Shown here: positions 10,598 through 22,600 of the stretch, piece by piece
How positions within the stretch are numbered: the stretch's first letter is position 1
Layout of the letters: every line of letters begins with the position of its first letter
Source: Helianthus annuus
Lineage: Eukaryota; Streptophyta; Magnoliopsida; Asterales; Asteraceae
DNA length: 64,000 nucleotides
Assembly (NCBI RefSeq): GCF_002127325.2
Contig: NC_035441.2
Location: 154,595,122 to 154,659,121 of the forward strand
Direction of reading: 5' to 3'
The notes under the pieces: generated by a model
The model's database searches: none
Seen by the model: the letters and a program-made list of their open reading frames with translations, nothing else
Told to the model about the DNA's origin: nothing
Program-made: the position numbers and the translations under genes

Positions 10598-13500
10598 TGT
10601 AACATTTGTGCTTGAAATCATTATGAACAGTTCAATTATCAATAAAACAATGTTATTTGATCCCAATGTTTGTTTGGTTGTGTTTTACATTTTTCATGTT
10701 TTGACTTTTGTTCGATTTTAAACTCTACATCGCTTTCTAGAGAATTATACGCAAACTGGTGCATAAACGTACTCAGTTTAATGCGACAAATACTACGGAA
10801 CATCAACATATACTCAACATACCTTAAATAACCTTTACATAACTTAGAAATAAGTTTTGAAGGCTTTGGTATGGCAAAAACAAGTTAATTCGCTTACAGG
10901 GACTAAACTTAACAAACTGTGAAAGTATGCCAATTTGAACTGTAACAAACATTCCGGAACATGTCCATAAGTTAAGCATACCATAAATATCCTTTACATA
11001 GCTTAGAAATAGGCTTTGAGGGGTTTGGTATGCTAAAATAAACTTTTGGGTCATTCAGGGACTAAAAGTGTCAAAAAGTGCACAAGTTTGCACTTTCACG
11101 CATAACTTACGTTCTGAATACATCCGGACATCCAAATATTTATGTAAGCATCCTTATATTATGCCTTACTGTATGGCATGAGAAAAATCCATTCGTCACG
11201 CATTTTGGATCGTTTTTCGCGCTTATGCGTATTCCGTCGTAATTAAGCAAACATCACGATCGTACGGCCAAACGAACCAACATCCGACATATTTTAAGCA
11301 TGTTTCATGTCCGCAATGTTTAGGCATCATTTTAGGGCCTTAAAGTTGGCTTTACGGGCCTTAGAAGTGTCGGAAATGGCTTAAATATGCAACAGGGACT
11401 AAAACTGTCATTTCTGAAACTTTGTGCTGATCAGACATGGCCAGGCGGCCCGCCTGAGTTTTGCCTGTATGCTGACACGGGCCGCGTGAGCCCTGCAGAC
11501 GCAAAAACTCGTTTTTTGTTCATTTTGGCCTTTCAATCACTCCAAAGGGCAATGCCCTTTCACAACCTCTAGAGTTAGGGTCACCATATGATACCACAAC
11601 ATCTTGACAAGTTTACGCATGAGATCGTGGCACGATATTCAAGAAACGATCCTAACGGTCTTGCTTTTCCTATAAATACCCCCCCCCCATTTGTGTTAAA
11701 ACCAACAAAACTGATCAAAGAGCTCTAAGTTGTTGCTATTGCTTCATACCTGAGCTCCTGGATCAAGTTTAGCTTTCGGGGACCCTTCGTAAGTGTTCTT
11801 TCGTTCTTTTAATCGCTTTCTAGTGCTAAAGTCAAACTTTGTTTGACTTTCCGCGCTGACCAGCTTATGGTCAACACGAAGTTCGTTGGAACTTCATAAC
11901 GTGAGCGTGATCACGATGGTTATAGTCCGTAGTGACTATACCTACTGATTACCACGTTATCTAGGCTCAATGACGAGTCGTAGTTTCGGCCAAAATGCGC
12001 ATTCTTGTGTATTTTGTAACCAAACTACTCGTGGGTATCAAAACCGTTTGTTTTGATACCAAACCTGTTTTCTAAACTTAGTTAAGCATGTTCTAACATG
12101 CTTAGCTCGTCACTTTTAGTATAGTGCTTATATAGGGTCGTAAGGTAAGCGATCTAAACAATCGCTTATACTTTCGAACCCGACTCATTTGGTCGATCTT
12201 TAGGATCCGACCAAACACTTTAGGTGACCATAGTTGTATAGGGAATAACCTTCCGAGGTTATACCTTATGGTCACGATGTTAGGCGTTCCAAACGCGTTT
12301 TACGCGAACGACGCGTTAAGATAGCATAAGCTACCTAAACGGGTCGTAATGGGTCGTAAGCACTTAAGTTAGGTTTCATTTTAGTATGAAGGCTTTGTTA
12401 AACCATATTACACGAGTCTCTATACTCGTTTGGTTTACGAACCCTCATTCTATCCAATCTTCCGATTTTGGTCCGGTATATTAATATAGCTACCTATTAG
12501 GTGCCGTTTGATATTCCGTGATCTCTAGCATTGTGTGATTATTACACAAGAACTTCAAAGCAATCTCAGGTGAGTACATTGAACCCCATCTTTTACTGTT
12601 TTCCAAACTATTTTGGGGTGAAACGCATGTGCCTACTTGTTACTTTCATGCTTTCCATGTTTTCACATCATATACCTGCTATGTTCGTTAGTACATTATA
12701 GTACATGATTTCATTTCATTTCCATGCTATGTATGCCCATTGTGTGCGTACTTAGTACATTGTTTTACATTACATTTCATGCTGTGTATGCCCATTGTGT
12801 GCGTACTTAGTACATTGCTTTACATTACATTTCATGCTATGTATGCCCATTGTGTGCGTACTTAGTACATTGCTTTACATTACATTTCATGCTATGTATG
12901 CCCATTGTGTGCGTACTTAGTACATTGTTTCACATTACATTTCATGCTATTTATGCCCATTGTGTGCATACTTAGTACAATTGTTTACATCACATGCTTT
13001 CATTTTGTTATGACATTTGGTTTGTTTAACATGGAACAATACATTCATTAACATTAGCTACGCCGTTCGTTAGTAAGTAGTGGTACCATAGGAATTGACA
13101 ACTCCCGTTCCGGACATCCTAGGTTGGTTTGGATGAAAGGAATGACCGAATTCGATACACATAACTTAGATAAACCTTTAATTGTTTAAGGGTTTATCGC
13201 CACAGTCTCAAGGCTTGGATGTATGCATTTTCACAATACCGCATAAATGTTTGTATCAGCAAAGCATGCATTTGTTCCACAAAACATAACTTTGATTTAA
13301 ACCATGTTGTATTTCAATACCTTGTTTTTGTGCATTTTACATATGGTTTAGTTGATATATTTCACTTACCATACATGATATATTTTGAGTACACATTACA
13401 TGATCTACATTAAACATAAACATTTTGACATTGATATACACATTTGGTGGTTTACATTGAACATAGACATTTCGATATGGTTTACACAATAACACTTGAC

Positions 13501-14208
13501 AACTGATTTATACATGAACAATTTACATGGTGGTTGGTTTGGGTAAATGGTTTGAGTAACGTGGCGTATGTAATATGATACAAACATGGTGGATACGCCG
13601 CTGGTACTTCCTATATATAAATGTTTGTATAATATTACCTATCATAGCATTATTTAAATCATTTCAGTATAGACATGTTACCTTTTCACAAATAACATAC
13701 TCTTCACAAGACATTGTTTTACAAACAAACTTATCTTATACAAACTCATTTTTACTCTCCTTTAACCTTACATTTTATTTATACATATCATCTGATCTTA
13801 TCGTTTCTCATATGATTTACAAGACTAAACAATTTACAAGGTTCATGACTGACTGTTATTAAACGTTTTCTTTAAACTCAAGTCATGAATCCCATTTTCA
13901 CAAAACCTATGTATCTCACAGGCATTTTTATGCTGACGTACCTACTTTCACATGTGTTTTCAGGAGCTGTTGCTTAGGATGATGATTGTGATACTAGGGC
14001 GGACCTGTGCCTTAGAGACATAAAACGAAGAAAGACTAGTTTAATTATGTTATAAACTCTTTATTTCCTGTTTAAAGACAATGTAATACGCTTGTTTGAT
14101 AAATAAAATGTAACTTTAATTTCCATGGTTATGAAACAATTAATTCTGTCCCAACACTCCCCGACATTTCCGCCGCGGTTGCATGTTATACGCGGTCGGG
14201 GTGTGACA
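10598..14208 (+). mobile_element. Solo LTR of a second Ty3/gypsy element
   Basis: 3611 bp, starting TGTAAC and ending GGTGTGACA, flanked by a perfect 5-bp duplication gcagg (10593-10597 and 14209-14213). It has a TATA box (tataaata, 11671-11678) followed by a C-run, and it ends with the same ggtcggggtgtgaca style as the surrounding element. There is no internal region, so it is a solo LTR left by recombination between two LTRs. A direct repeat of about 150 bp lies at 10820-11070 and a minisatellite at 12726-12995. The length is at the high end for plant Ty3 LTRs. Confidence 0.88.
12726..12995. repeat. 55-bp minisatellite inside the solo LTR
   Basis: About five near-identical head-to-tail units of roughly 55 bp containing gcccattgtgtgcgtactta and tacattacatttcatgct. 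Units are contiguous with no unique spacers, so this is not a CRISPR-like array. Confidence 0.9.
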
Positions 14209-14590
14209 GCAGGAAAGCTTTCTTAAAACTTATTTTGCCGTCGAATTCTTTTAAAATGTGTGACCCAAAATCTGTTATCAAATTAACAAAACCCTCCCCA
14301 TAGCGCTGGTGTGAACACCAATGCAGTTAGCGCTGCGTCATGAGGGGATTTTCCTAAATATCTCCGAAGATTAATTAGTTATCAGTAAGTTTAAAACGCT
14401 AAGGAATCGCTGTTGTGTGTGTTATCACTTTTGGTTGTCCGAATTGTATCTTCTCACCGCTCTCGCTCGTCGAATCTTAATCGATCGCTCGCTATCTAGA
14501 CGCTATTAATCTCTACTCTCAATCGCTTCAACTCTTACGACCCTACTGTTGGATTAATTTCGGGACGAAATTTCCTAAAGCAGGGGAGAC

Positions 14591-17438
14591 TGTAACAACC
14601 CGCACCTTCGTGCGTTGTTACTACTCGATACACTCGTTACGCCTAGCAACAGAGATTCAGATCATAATGTAACAATATCAGATATATCGCTAAATCGAAG
14701 TATAATCGAATAATTACGCATATTCTATCGCTATTACAAACCTATTTTCGTAAATTATAACACTCACGATGATGTTGAGTGAGGGCTTAATCTACCCTCC
14801 TCGATAACCGTGAGGTGTCAAAACGTAAACAACCAACGCTAACAAGGACTATCGGGTGAGTACCATGCCTCCAGCCGTCATGACGATGATGGCAATACGA
14901 GCAAGTAGTACCCCGATAATCATTGTGGCACATCACATCGAAGAACGCACTCGAGGGCACGCGTAACTCGATCATCGCATCGAATATTGGTTATATAGAT
15001 ACGTATATACGGCCTTTTTGTGATTAATTATAATAAATAATTAAATAATTATATAAATATATGAAAATATGGCCCAAACAGTCGAAATCGCACCAAAAAC
15101 GAGGATCAAGGGCTTCCGTACGAACGGGCCAGCCAAACGGCTGGGCCAGTCGATCGGACGGGCAAGCCGATCGGCTGGGCCGCCCGATCGAACAAAAAAA
15201 CCAACCGGCTGGACCACCCAATCGAACGGGCCAGCCGATCGGCTGGGCCGTCCGAACAGGCCAGCCGATCGGTTGGGCCAACCGATCCGGCCCACCCTTT
15301 CCTCCTTTTCCCTCCTTCCTTGCCTATAAATACCCCTCTTCACCCCCAAACACTTGTTGTTGATGCTGCTACTCGACCAAGACGTTCCAGCCCCATAATC
15401 TCTCGATTTCTCGCAATTCTTGTAAATTTTTAACTCAAATCTTGTACTTTCTTGATCTATAAGCATTTCTTCCCCTTTCTACCTTTCAAATCTCGACTTT
15501 TAACCGTGCAATCAACGGATTTGGAGTGTTCTAGGGTGATGTCACCATGGAGTTCTTCAATGGCGATGTCATCCCATGAAGAACAACTCAGATCCGAATG
15601 GTTTCCATACGATTATACGTATATCTCGTCCAAATCAATGTTTTCTAATCAAGAAGCCATGGATTTGAGATGTTCCAGAGTGATGTCACCACGAAATTCT
15701 TTTGAACTTCAAGTGTTGGCCTCATTCCACCAAGAACAACTCAGAACCAAGGGACTTCCCAAGAATAATCAAGGTTTTTCACATCAGATCTATACACAAA
15801 AACGGTAGAAACAGAGCTTAGACCGACCCTCTACTCATTCTTAGTGTCGTGTTGGTCAGGGATCTGATTCCTACCGAAGAGACGACCAATTTCGGGTTAA
15901 ACACGGAAAAACCGCCAAGAACGGCCAGTTCTGATGAAACGGGGTGATTACCTGCCGTTAGAACAGGTCGGAATTGATGGAATTTCAGTTGTTCAACACG
16001 TCACAACAACGTCTCGACCAAAACTACCGAAAAACACGCGAAAATCGTCAAAAAACAGCTGGACAGGCTGGCCGATCGAGCGGCCCAGTCGATCGAGCGG
16101 CCCAGCCGATCGGCTGGACCAGCCGATCGAACGGCCCACTCGATCGAACGGCCCACTCGATCGAGCGGTCCATCCGAATGGACCAGTTTCAATCCAACTT
16201 TTCGTCCAATTTCACATAATTCGATACCGTTTAACGCGTAACCCAATACTCATGTAATTAGTCTGAAATCAAGGCATTCTCAGGCACCATTCCGTCAATC
16301 CGACCGAATACACACTGTGAGTATACTTGACCCCTTTTTATCGAATTTTGGGTGTAACATACGTTCCTTATAAATCGAACTTGTCAAACGAATGATTCAA
16401 TTGGACAATTTATCACTTGCGAATAACTGATGGCATAGATATACATGATGCTAGTTGCATGTATGCTAGGACTTATACTCGTGACGTCCCACCACGACTA
16501 GTATAGTACTATTGCGCCCGACGGGGTCTAGTTATGCCATCGAAGAGTCGAGCATCGAGGACTTAGCTGGTAGTATCAGTTTTGTGAGTATATATGTCGT
16601 GTATTACGGCCCACTCGATCGAACGGCCCACTCGATCGAGCGGTCCATCCGAATGGACCAGTTTCAATCCAACTTTTCGTCCAATTTCACATAATTCGAT
16701 ACCGTTTAACGCGTAACCCAATACTCATGTAATTAGTCTGAAATCAGGGCATTCTCAGGCACCATTCCGTCAATCCGACCGAATACACACTGTGAGTATA
16801 CTTGACCCCTTTTTATCGAATTTTGGGTGTAACATACGTTCCTTATAAATCGAACTTGTCAAACGAATGATTCAATTGGACAATTTATCACTTGCGAATA
16901 ACTGATGGCATAGATATACATGATGCTAGTTGCATGTATGCTAGGACTTATACTCGTGACGTCCCACCACGACTAGTATAGTACTATTGCGCCCGACGGG
17001 GTCTAGTTATGCCATCGAAGAGTCGAGCATCGAGGACTTAGCTGGTAGTATCAGTTTTGTGAGTATATATGTCGTGTATTACGTTTATGCATGTGGGAAT
17101 TCGCAACACTTTTAATCTATTATACTATTACATATCAAACCTGTATACTCGCCGATACTTTTGTATTGACAATATTTTAACGTATGTTGCAGGTTTAGTC
17201 GAAGTCTACATCAAATCAAGCTAGGAAGTCTAGAAACTCACCTAAAATCTAGGTTGTCGGATTTGAATTGTTCGAGAGGACAAGAAATATGTGATAACTT
17301 ATGTGATTGTATAGTTTGTTAGTATGGGATGACAAATGTAATGAATATTATCGCAATATAGTTGTTATGGATTCTCTTGAGCAATCTGATTCGCCTAGTG
17401 CCGCGCCCCGATGATTCCGCCATCGGTTGGGGTGTGAC
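14591..17438 (+). repeat. 3' LTR of the gag-only element, with a 475-bp tandem duplication
   Basis: 2848 bp, with TATA at 15325-15332. It is about 494 bp longer than the 5' LTR because a 475-bp segment is repeated head to tail (about 16132-16606 and 16607-17081; for example gaacggcccactcgatcgag occurs at 16146 and 16621). The last base is missing at the right end (ggtgtgac then ttac) relative to the 5' LTR. Confidence 0.9.
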
Positions 17439-17540
17439 TTACAAAATGAAAAGTTAATACCCTAGAATATGATTTTAAACTATTAATACCTAAGTATGTT
17501 ATTTTGTGCAAACCACAGGGACTAACTATGTAATTAACTC
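17439..17540. mobile_element. MITE, right part, split by the gag-only LTR element
   Basis: Continuation of the MITE that begins at 3750; ends attaactc and is followed by aaatcttta (17541-17549), the exact copy of its left flank. Relative to the intact copy at 27931-28258 only one base (g) is missing at the insertion point. Confidence 0.9.
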
Positions 17541-17804
17541 AAATCTTTAATTTGACCATATCTTTTATTAGATTAAATAGATATATTAAACTTTTCCACA
17601 AAATCCGCTCATATTTCAAATATTTTTGTAGCTTATAACTTATAATTTATAGTTTATAACGATAATAACAATTATTATTATAATGATATTTTTTATTTAA
17701 ACCTTATCAAAACAATTTTTTGTGAAGTTTTTTTATATTAAATTTATAATGATATTTTTTAATTAAAATACAAAAGTTGTGTTCATATTTACTATGTTAT
17801 TTAA
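17541..17804. other. AT-rich spacer, nothing seen
   Basis: Very AT-rich sequence with no open frame of note. An imperfect repeat of tttataatgatattttttatt occurs at about 17679 and 17744. Confidence 0.5.
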
Positions 17805-18131
17805 GGGTGAAGGGAGTGGTTACCTATTTTGAATAGGTAAACTCCCCATTCACCCAATCAAATAGTGACACGTCAATTTACCTATTTTGTTTACCTAATG
17901 CTCAAAAACGTTGGTGGTGGTTTACCTATCTTGGATTAGGTAAACTATTATTTTTATTTAAAAAACATAAATAAATGAAAATAGGCGGCTTCCCCTGACA
18001 AATTGCCTTCCCCGCATCAGTGAACCTTCACCGCTTCTAGTTCCTCACCGATCGGTAACCTCCATCGGCGGCGGTGTTACTGATCGGTAAACACGTTTGC
18101 CGATGGAGTTTACCTCCCACTCCGCTCACCC
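17805..18131. mobile_element. PIF/Harbinger-type MITE
   Basis: 327 bp with inverted ends gggtgaagggagtgg and ccactccgctcaccc, flanked by TAA on both sides (17802-17804 and 18132-18134). The TAA target and G-rich ends fit the PIF/Harbinger (Tourist) group. The interior repeats the word aggtaaac in both orientations. Confidence 0.75.
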
Positions 18132-18204
18132 TAACATTTACCATTTTTTAATGTTGTAAAGATTGACAATAAATGTGTATATCAATATTTGATATTAAAG
18201 AAGA

Positions 18205-18345
18205 TTACCATAACCAATGGTGTGGTGGTTCATTTGCAAAGGCAAAGCATTTAAAGACCTGTGTTTGTGAGGGAGAAGTTTTGGTTCAAGTCCCACAGAC
18301 GACAGTGATTAAAAGAAATATGTTCTTGAAAAATTAATTACCATA
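18205..18345 (+). mobile_element. Possible tRNA-derived SINE
   Basis: The stretch contains ggttcaagtccca (18281-18293), a match to the RNA polymerase III B box, about 60 bp downstream of a weak A-box-like tggtgtggtggttca. tRNA-derived SINEs carry such a head. I see no clear tail or target duplication, so this is tentative. Confidence 0.35.
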
Positions 18346-18995
18346 GGCTTCAACATACATAAGTAGTCTTCACTACCTTATTCGATTTGCAAAAAAGAAA
18401 TGGTTCATACAATCGTGAATCATTTTTATATTATTTGCAAAACAAATGATTTTAAATAGTATATCTATGCACATATGATTTTTATTTAGTTTTTCGTTAT
18501 GAAAAATTGCAACAAATTCTCTGATGTATTTAATGAAAATAATTCCATTACTTCATGGCTAACAATGTAAAATTTATTAAGAAACTTCCTAGAGAATTGA
18601 TGATTATGATGAGAATTGTTAAGCACTTTAGAACCAAGTTGGGTATCGATTACTATGAGTAAGAGATTGCAAACTTGTGAAATGATTATCTGGTACACTT
18701 ATTTTTATTATTGTGCTCTACAAATGAAGAGTTTTCATTATTCAACCAGTGTAACACACGAGACTATAACCTAGTAGGTAATAAAACCAAGGAAAAAATG
18801 AAAAGAAAAATAAAAGAAGTAAATGTAAGACTGTATATATATGTGTTTCTGTTTTTGACCGTATCTTCTTGAAAACAGACCTGCAATGAAAGTGACCACA
18901 CATAAAGGATCCAACAACTTATTTGACCGTATCTTCTTGAAAACAGACCTGCAATGAAAGTGACCACACATGAAGGATCCAACAACTTATGATCT
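18346..18995. other. Intergenic DNA with a 68-bp tandem duplication
   Basis: No gene seen. Two head-to-tail copies of about 68 bp containing gaccgtatcttcttgaaaac occur at 18856-18990, with only a few differences (cataaagg against catgaagg). Confidence 0.6.
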
Positions 18996-19139
18996 ATCTT
19001 CCTCCTCCTTAAGAACAAGTAAATTCAACCTCAGATCTCTAGTTATCTTGTAAGTTGTTTATACAAATTCTGCAACAAGGATGAGGTGTATTAGGATACG
19101 TAGAGCAGACCTTCAGTGGCGTCTTGTTGAACGGCACGC

Positions 19140-19624
19140 TGTCACAGCCCGCCAAAATTCAGATCATAACTCTCGGGATTCCGGAATTTTCTACCAGCTT
19201 CTAGGGTCTTCTATGGCAGATTTTTACTTAGAAAATTCTGGATTCAAGGCTCAAAAATATCATCAAAGACTAGAGACTTCTTAGGAAAATATCTTGGATA
19301 TTTTCCTTAATCTTTCTAGATTAGTCTTAAGTAAATATCTTAGATATTTGTATATTTTATTCATAGAAAACTCTAGATTAGGAATAATCTAGATACTTAG
19401 CCACAAGTATAAATAGGTGATGTTGGCTCATTTGTAAATCACCTTCCAAAGTTGTAATCAAGCATCCTTTGTAAAGAGTTCTCAAGCAATACAAGTGTTC
19501 CTTTCATTCACAATCTTTGTTCCCTTTGTTCAAGTCATTGAATCGAGTTGCAAGAAGGTGTCAAGGCTGATCTTAGCACGGTGACTAAGAGCCGCACGTG
19601 GGTTGAAGGACTAACTCCGTGACA
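19140..19624 (+). repeat. 5' LTR of the chromovirus
   Basis: 485 bp, TGTCACAGCCC to GTGACA. The same sequence occurs at 24285-24769. Confidence 0.95.
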
Positions 19625-19656
19625 AGTGGTATCAGAGCACGTCGATTCGCTGGGAA

Positions 19657-22600
19657 ATGGCTGATACGGGCAACAAAGGAGTAGGCATCAATATTGCTGT
19701 TGACGAGACTCGTGGACGGGATGATACACCCCATGGAGGGAAGAAACACCGTGGTGCATCTAAGGATAAGACCTTGGAGAAACGGGTTGCTGAACTAGAG
19801 ACCGCGATGACCGGACTCGGAGCTCAAGTTGATGGTGCACTTCAACGCTTAGATGAGATAGATACAAGCTTCAGCGACCTTCGTGATGGATTGAAGGCTG
19901 CTATGGAGTTGTTTCAAGCTGAGTTCCAGGCGAAGGTGAATGAGGCCATCAAGGAGGCTACAGACAAGGCAATTTATAAGCTTCGTAAAGACATGGATGA
20001 CTTATCCATGGATATGCATCGTAGCCTTCTTGGTCTGGAGACCAAAGTAAACGATTGTAGCAGAGTCGTGGCTTCAACCGGAAGTAGCTTTGTGAGTATC
20101 ACTCCAAGAATCGAAGTACCAAAACCAACACCCTTCATTGGCAAACGGGAAGCAAGGGCTGTTGATGATTTCTTATGGGAGATGGAGAGATACTTCGAAG
20201 GTGTAAATGTGATTGATGATGCCACGAAGATCAAGACGGTCACGCTTTACTTAAAAGATACCGCGGGCCTGTGGTGGCGTCGTAAGCATGCGGAAATTGA
20301 AAAAGGTACGTGTATCCTTAACACTTGGGCTGATTTCATTAGAGAAATCAAGAAGCAATTCTATCCGGAAAATGCAGAAAATGAAGCTAAGAGCCGGTTG
20401 AGAAAGTTGAAACAAACCGGCACTATCAAGGACTATATTAAAGAGTTCACTACACTTGTCCTTGAAATTCCGGATATGTCCGACAAAGATTCCCTCTTTT
20501 ACTTTCTCGATGGCTTACAAGCATGGGCCAAAACTGAACTAGAAAGACGCGGTGTCCAAGATCTCTCTTCGGCAATCGCTATAGCCGAGGGCTTAACTGA
20601 TTATAGCCGAAGAGAATCTAGGAACAAGGACCGCAAGAGTAGCCATGAGAAAGGTGGGGGAGAAAAATCAGCCCAAAACAAAGAAAGCACCACACGAAAG
20701 TCTCCACCACAATGGAAGGCCCGGGACAAGAAGCCCTCAACCAAGGAAAACAAGTGCTTTATATGTGACGGGCCACATTATGCTCGAGAGTGCCCCAAGA
20801 GAGCTAGCCTGCATGCTATGATTGCCCAAGCCGAAGGTGGTCACGAGGAAGAGGATGTTTGCATGGGATCGATGCAAATATTAACGGCAATCAAGGCTAT
20901 GGTTGAAACACGTCCGTCACCTAACAAAGGGCTGCAATACGTCCAAGCTAACATTTTAGGCAACCAAGTTCGGGCCCTTGTTGACACGGGAGCGTCTCAT
21001 AATTTCATGTCTATAGAGGAAGCAAGGCGACTTGGTGTAAAGTTTTCTAAAGGAGCAGGAGCGATGAAGACCGTCAATACTAATGCCAAACCAATTCATG
21101 GGGAGGCCAAGGACGTTCAGATTCGTATTGGTGAATGGGCCGGACTTATCAACTTCTCCATAGTAGAGATGGACGACTTCAAGGTCGTGCTTGGCATGGA
21201 ATTCTTCGATAAGGTACGGGCTTTCCCTATGCCGTTTGTTAACTCTTTATGTATCCTGGATGAGGGGAAGACTTGTATGGTGCGCACGGAGCGTGGGTCG
21301 AAGAACGGATCAAAGACCCTTTCAGCCATACAATTCAAGAAGGGATACAACAAGAAGGAACCATGTTACTTGGCGGTAGCAAAGGTCGACGAGGAAAAGC
21401 CCAAGGAAGCTGTGCCGATGGAGATCGAGAAGGTGCTAGAAGAATTCAAGGATGTCATGCCAACTGAATTACCCAAGAAACTACCACCTCGAAGAGAAGT
21501 TGATCACGAGATTGAGCTGGAACCAGGTTCTAAACCGCCATCGAAGGCCCCATATCGCATGCCACCACCAGAACTGGAAGAGTTACGAAAGCAACTTAAG
21601 GAATTGTTGGATGCTGGCTATATTCGTCCCTCAAAAGCCCCGTACGGTGCACCGGTACTATTCCAAAAGAAGAAAGACGGGTCCCTCCGAATGTGCATTG
21701 ATTACCGGGCACTTAACAAAATCACGGTAAAGAATAAGTACCCTATTCCCCTTATTGCTGATTTGTTCGATCAACTTGGCAATGCTAGGTACTTTTCAAA
21801 GCTGGATTTACGTTCGGGCTACTACCAAGTAAGAATCGCCCAAGGGGATGAAGCAAAAACAACATGCATCACAAGGTATGGCTCGTATGAATTCTTGGTG
21901 ATGCCTTTTGGTCTTACTAACGCGCCAGCAACGTTCTGTACTTTAATGAACAAACTCTTCCACCCCTTTCTTGATAAGTTCGTGGTGGTATACTTAGACG
22001 ATATAGTCGTCTATAGCCGCACTCTAAAGGAACATGTGGAGCATTTGCGGCAGGTTTTTCAGGTACTACGTGAGAACGAGCTTTATGTTAAGTTGGAAAA
22101 ATGCTCGTTCGCCCAAGAGGAAGTTGAATTCTTGGGCCATAAGATCAAGGAGGGCCGACTCATGATGGACGACGCCAAAGTTAAAGCTATTCAGGCATGG
22201 GAGCCACCAACCAAGGTTCCGGAGTTACGTTCATTCCTTGGCTTGGTAAATTACTATCGTCGTTTCATTAGAGGATACTCCGCAAAGGCTGCACCATTGA
22301 CGGATCTGCTCAAGAAAAACAAAGCTTGGGACTGGGACCATCGTTGTCAAGCAGCTTTTGAAGGGTTAAAGGAGGCAGTCATGTCAGAACCGGTACTAGC
22401 CCTCCCTGATGTCTCAAAGCCTTTCGAGTTACACACGGACGCATCGGACTTTGCAATTGGTGGAGTACTTATCCAAGAGGGGCACCCGATCGCGTTTGAA
22501 AGTCGGAAGCTTAACGACACCGAGAAGAAATATACGGTGCAAGAAAAGGAGATGACGGCAGTCGTGCATTGCTTACGCACTTGGAGACACTATCTTCTCG

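Larger units (their letters stand above)
3976..17438 (+). mobile_element. Gag-only Ty3/gypsy LTR element (TR-GAG type)
   Basis: Two long LTRs (3976-6329 and 14591-17438) enclose a primer-binding site, one gag ORF and several kb with no protease, reverse transcriptase or integrase. LTRs begin TGTAACAACCC; a tRNA-iMet-type site TGGTATCAGAGC (6333-6344) follows the 5' LTR, and a purine-rich tract (aaagcaggggaga, about 14577-14589) precedes the 3' LTR. Elements with LTRs and gag only have been called TR-GAG and need enzymes in trans. The LTR start and the gag style resemble Tekay/Del chromoviruses (inference). A solo LTR is nested at 10598-14208. No target duplication is visible: compared with the intact MITE at 27931, the right junction lacks a few bases. 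Confidence 0.85.
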
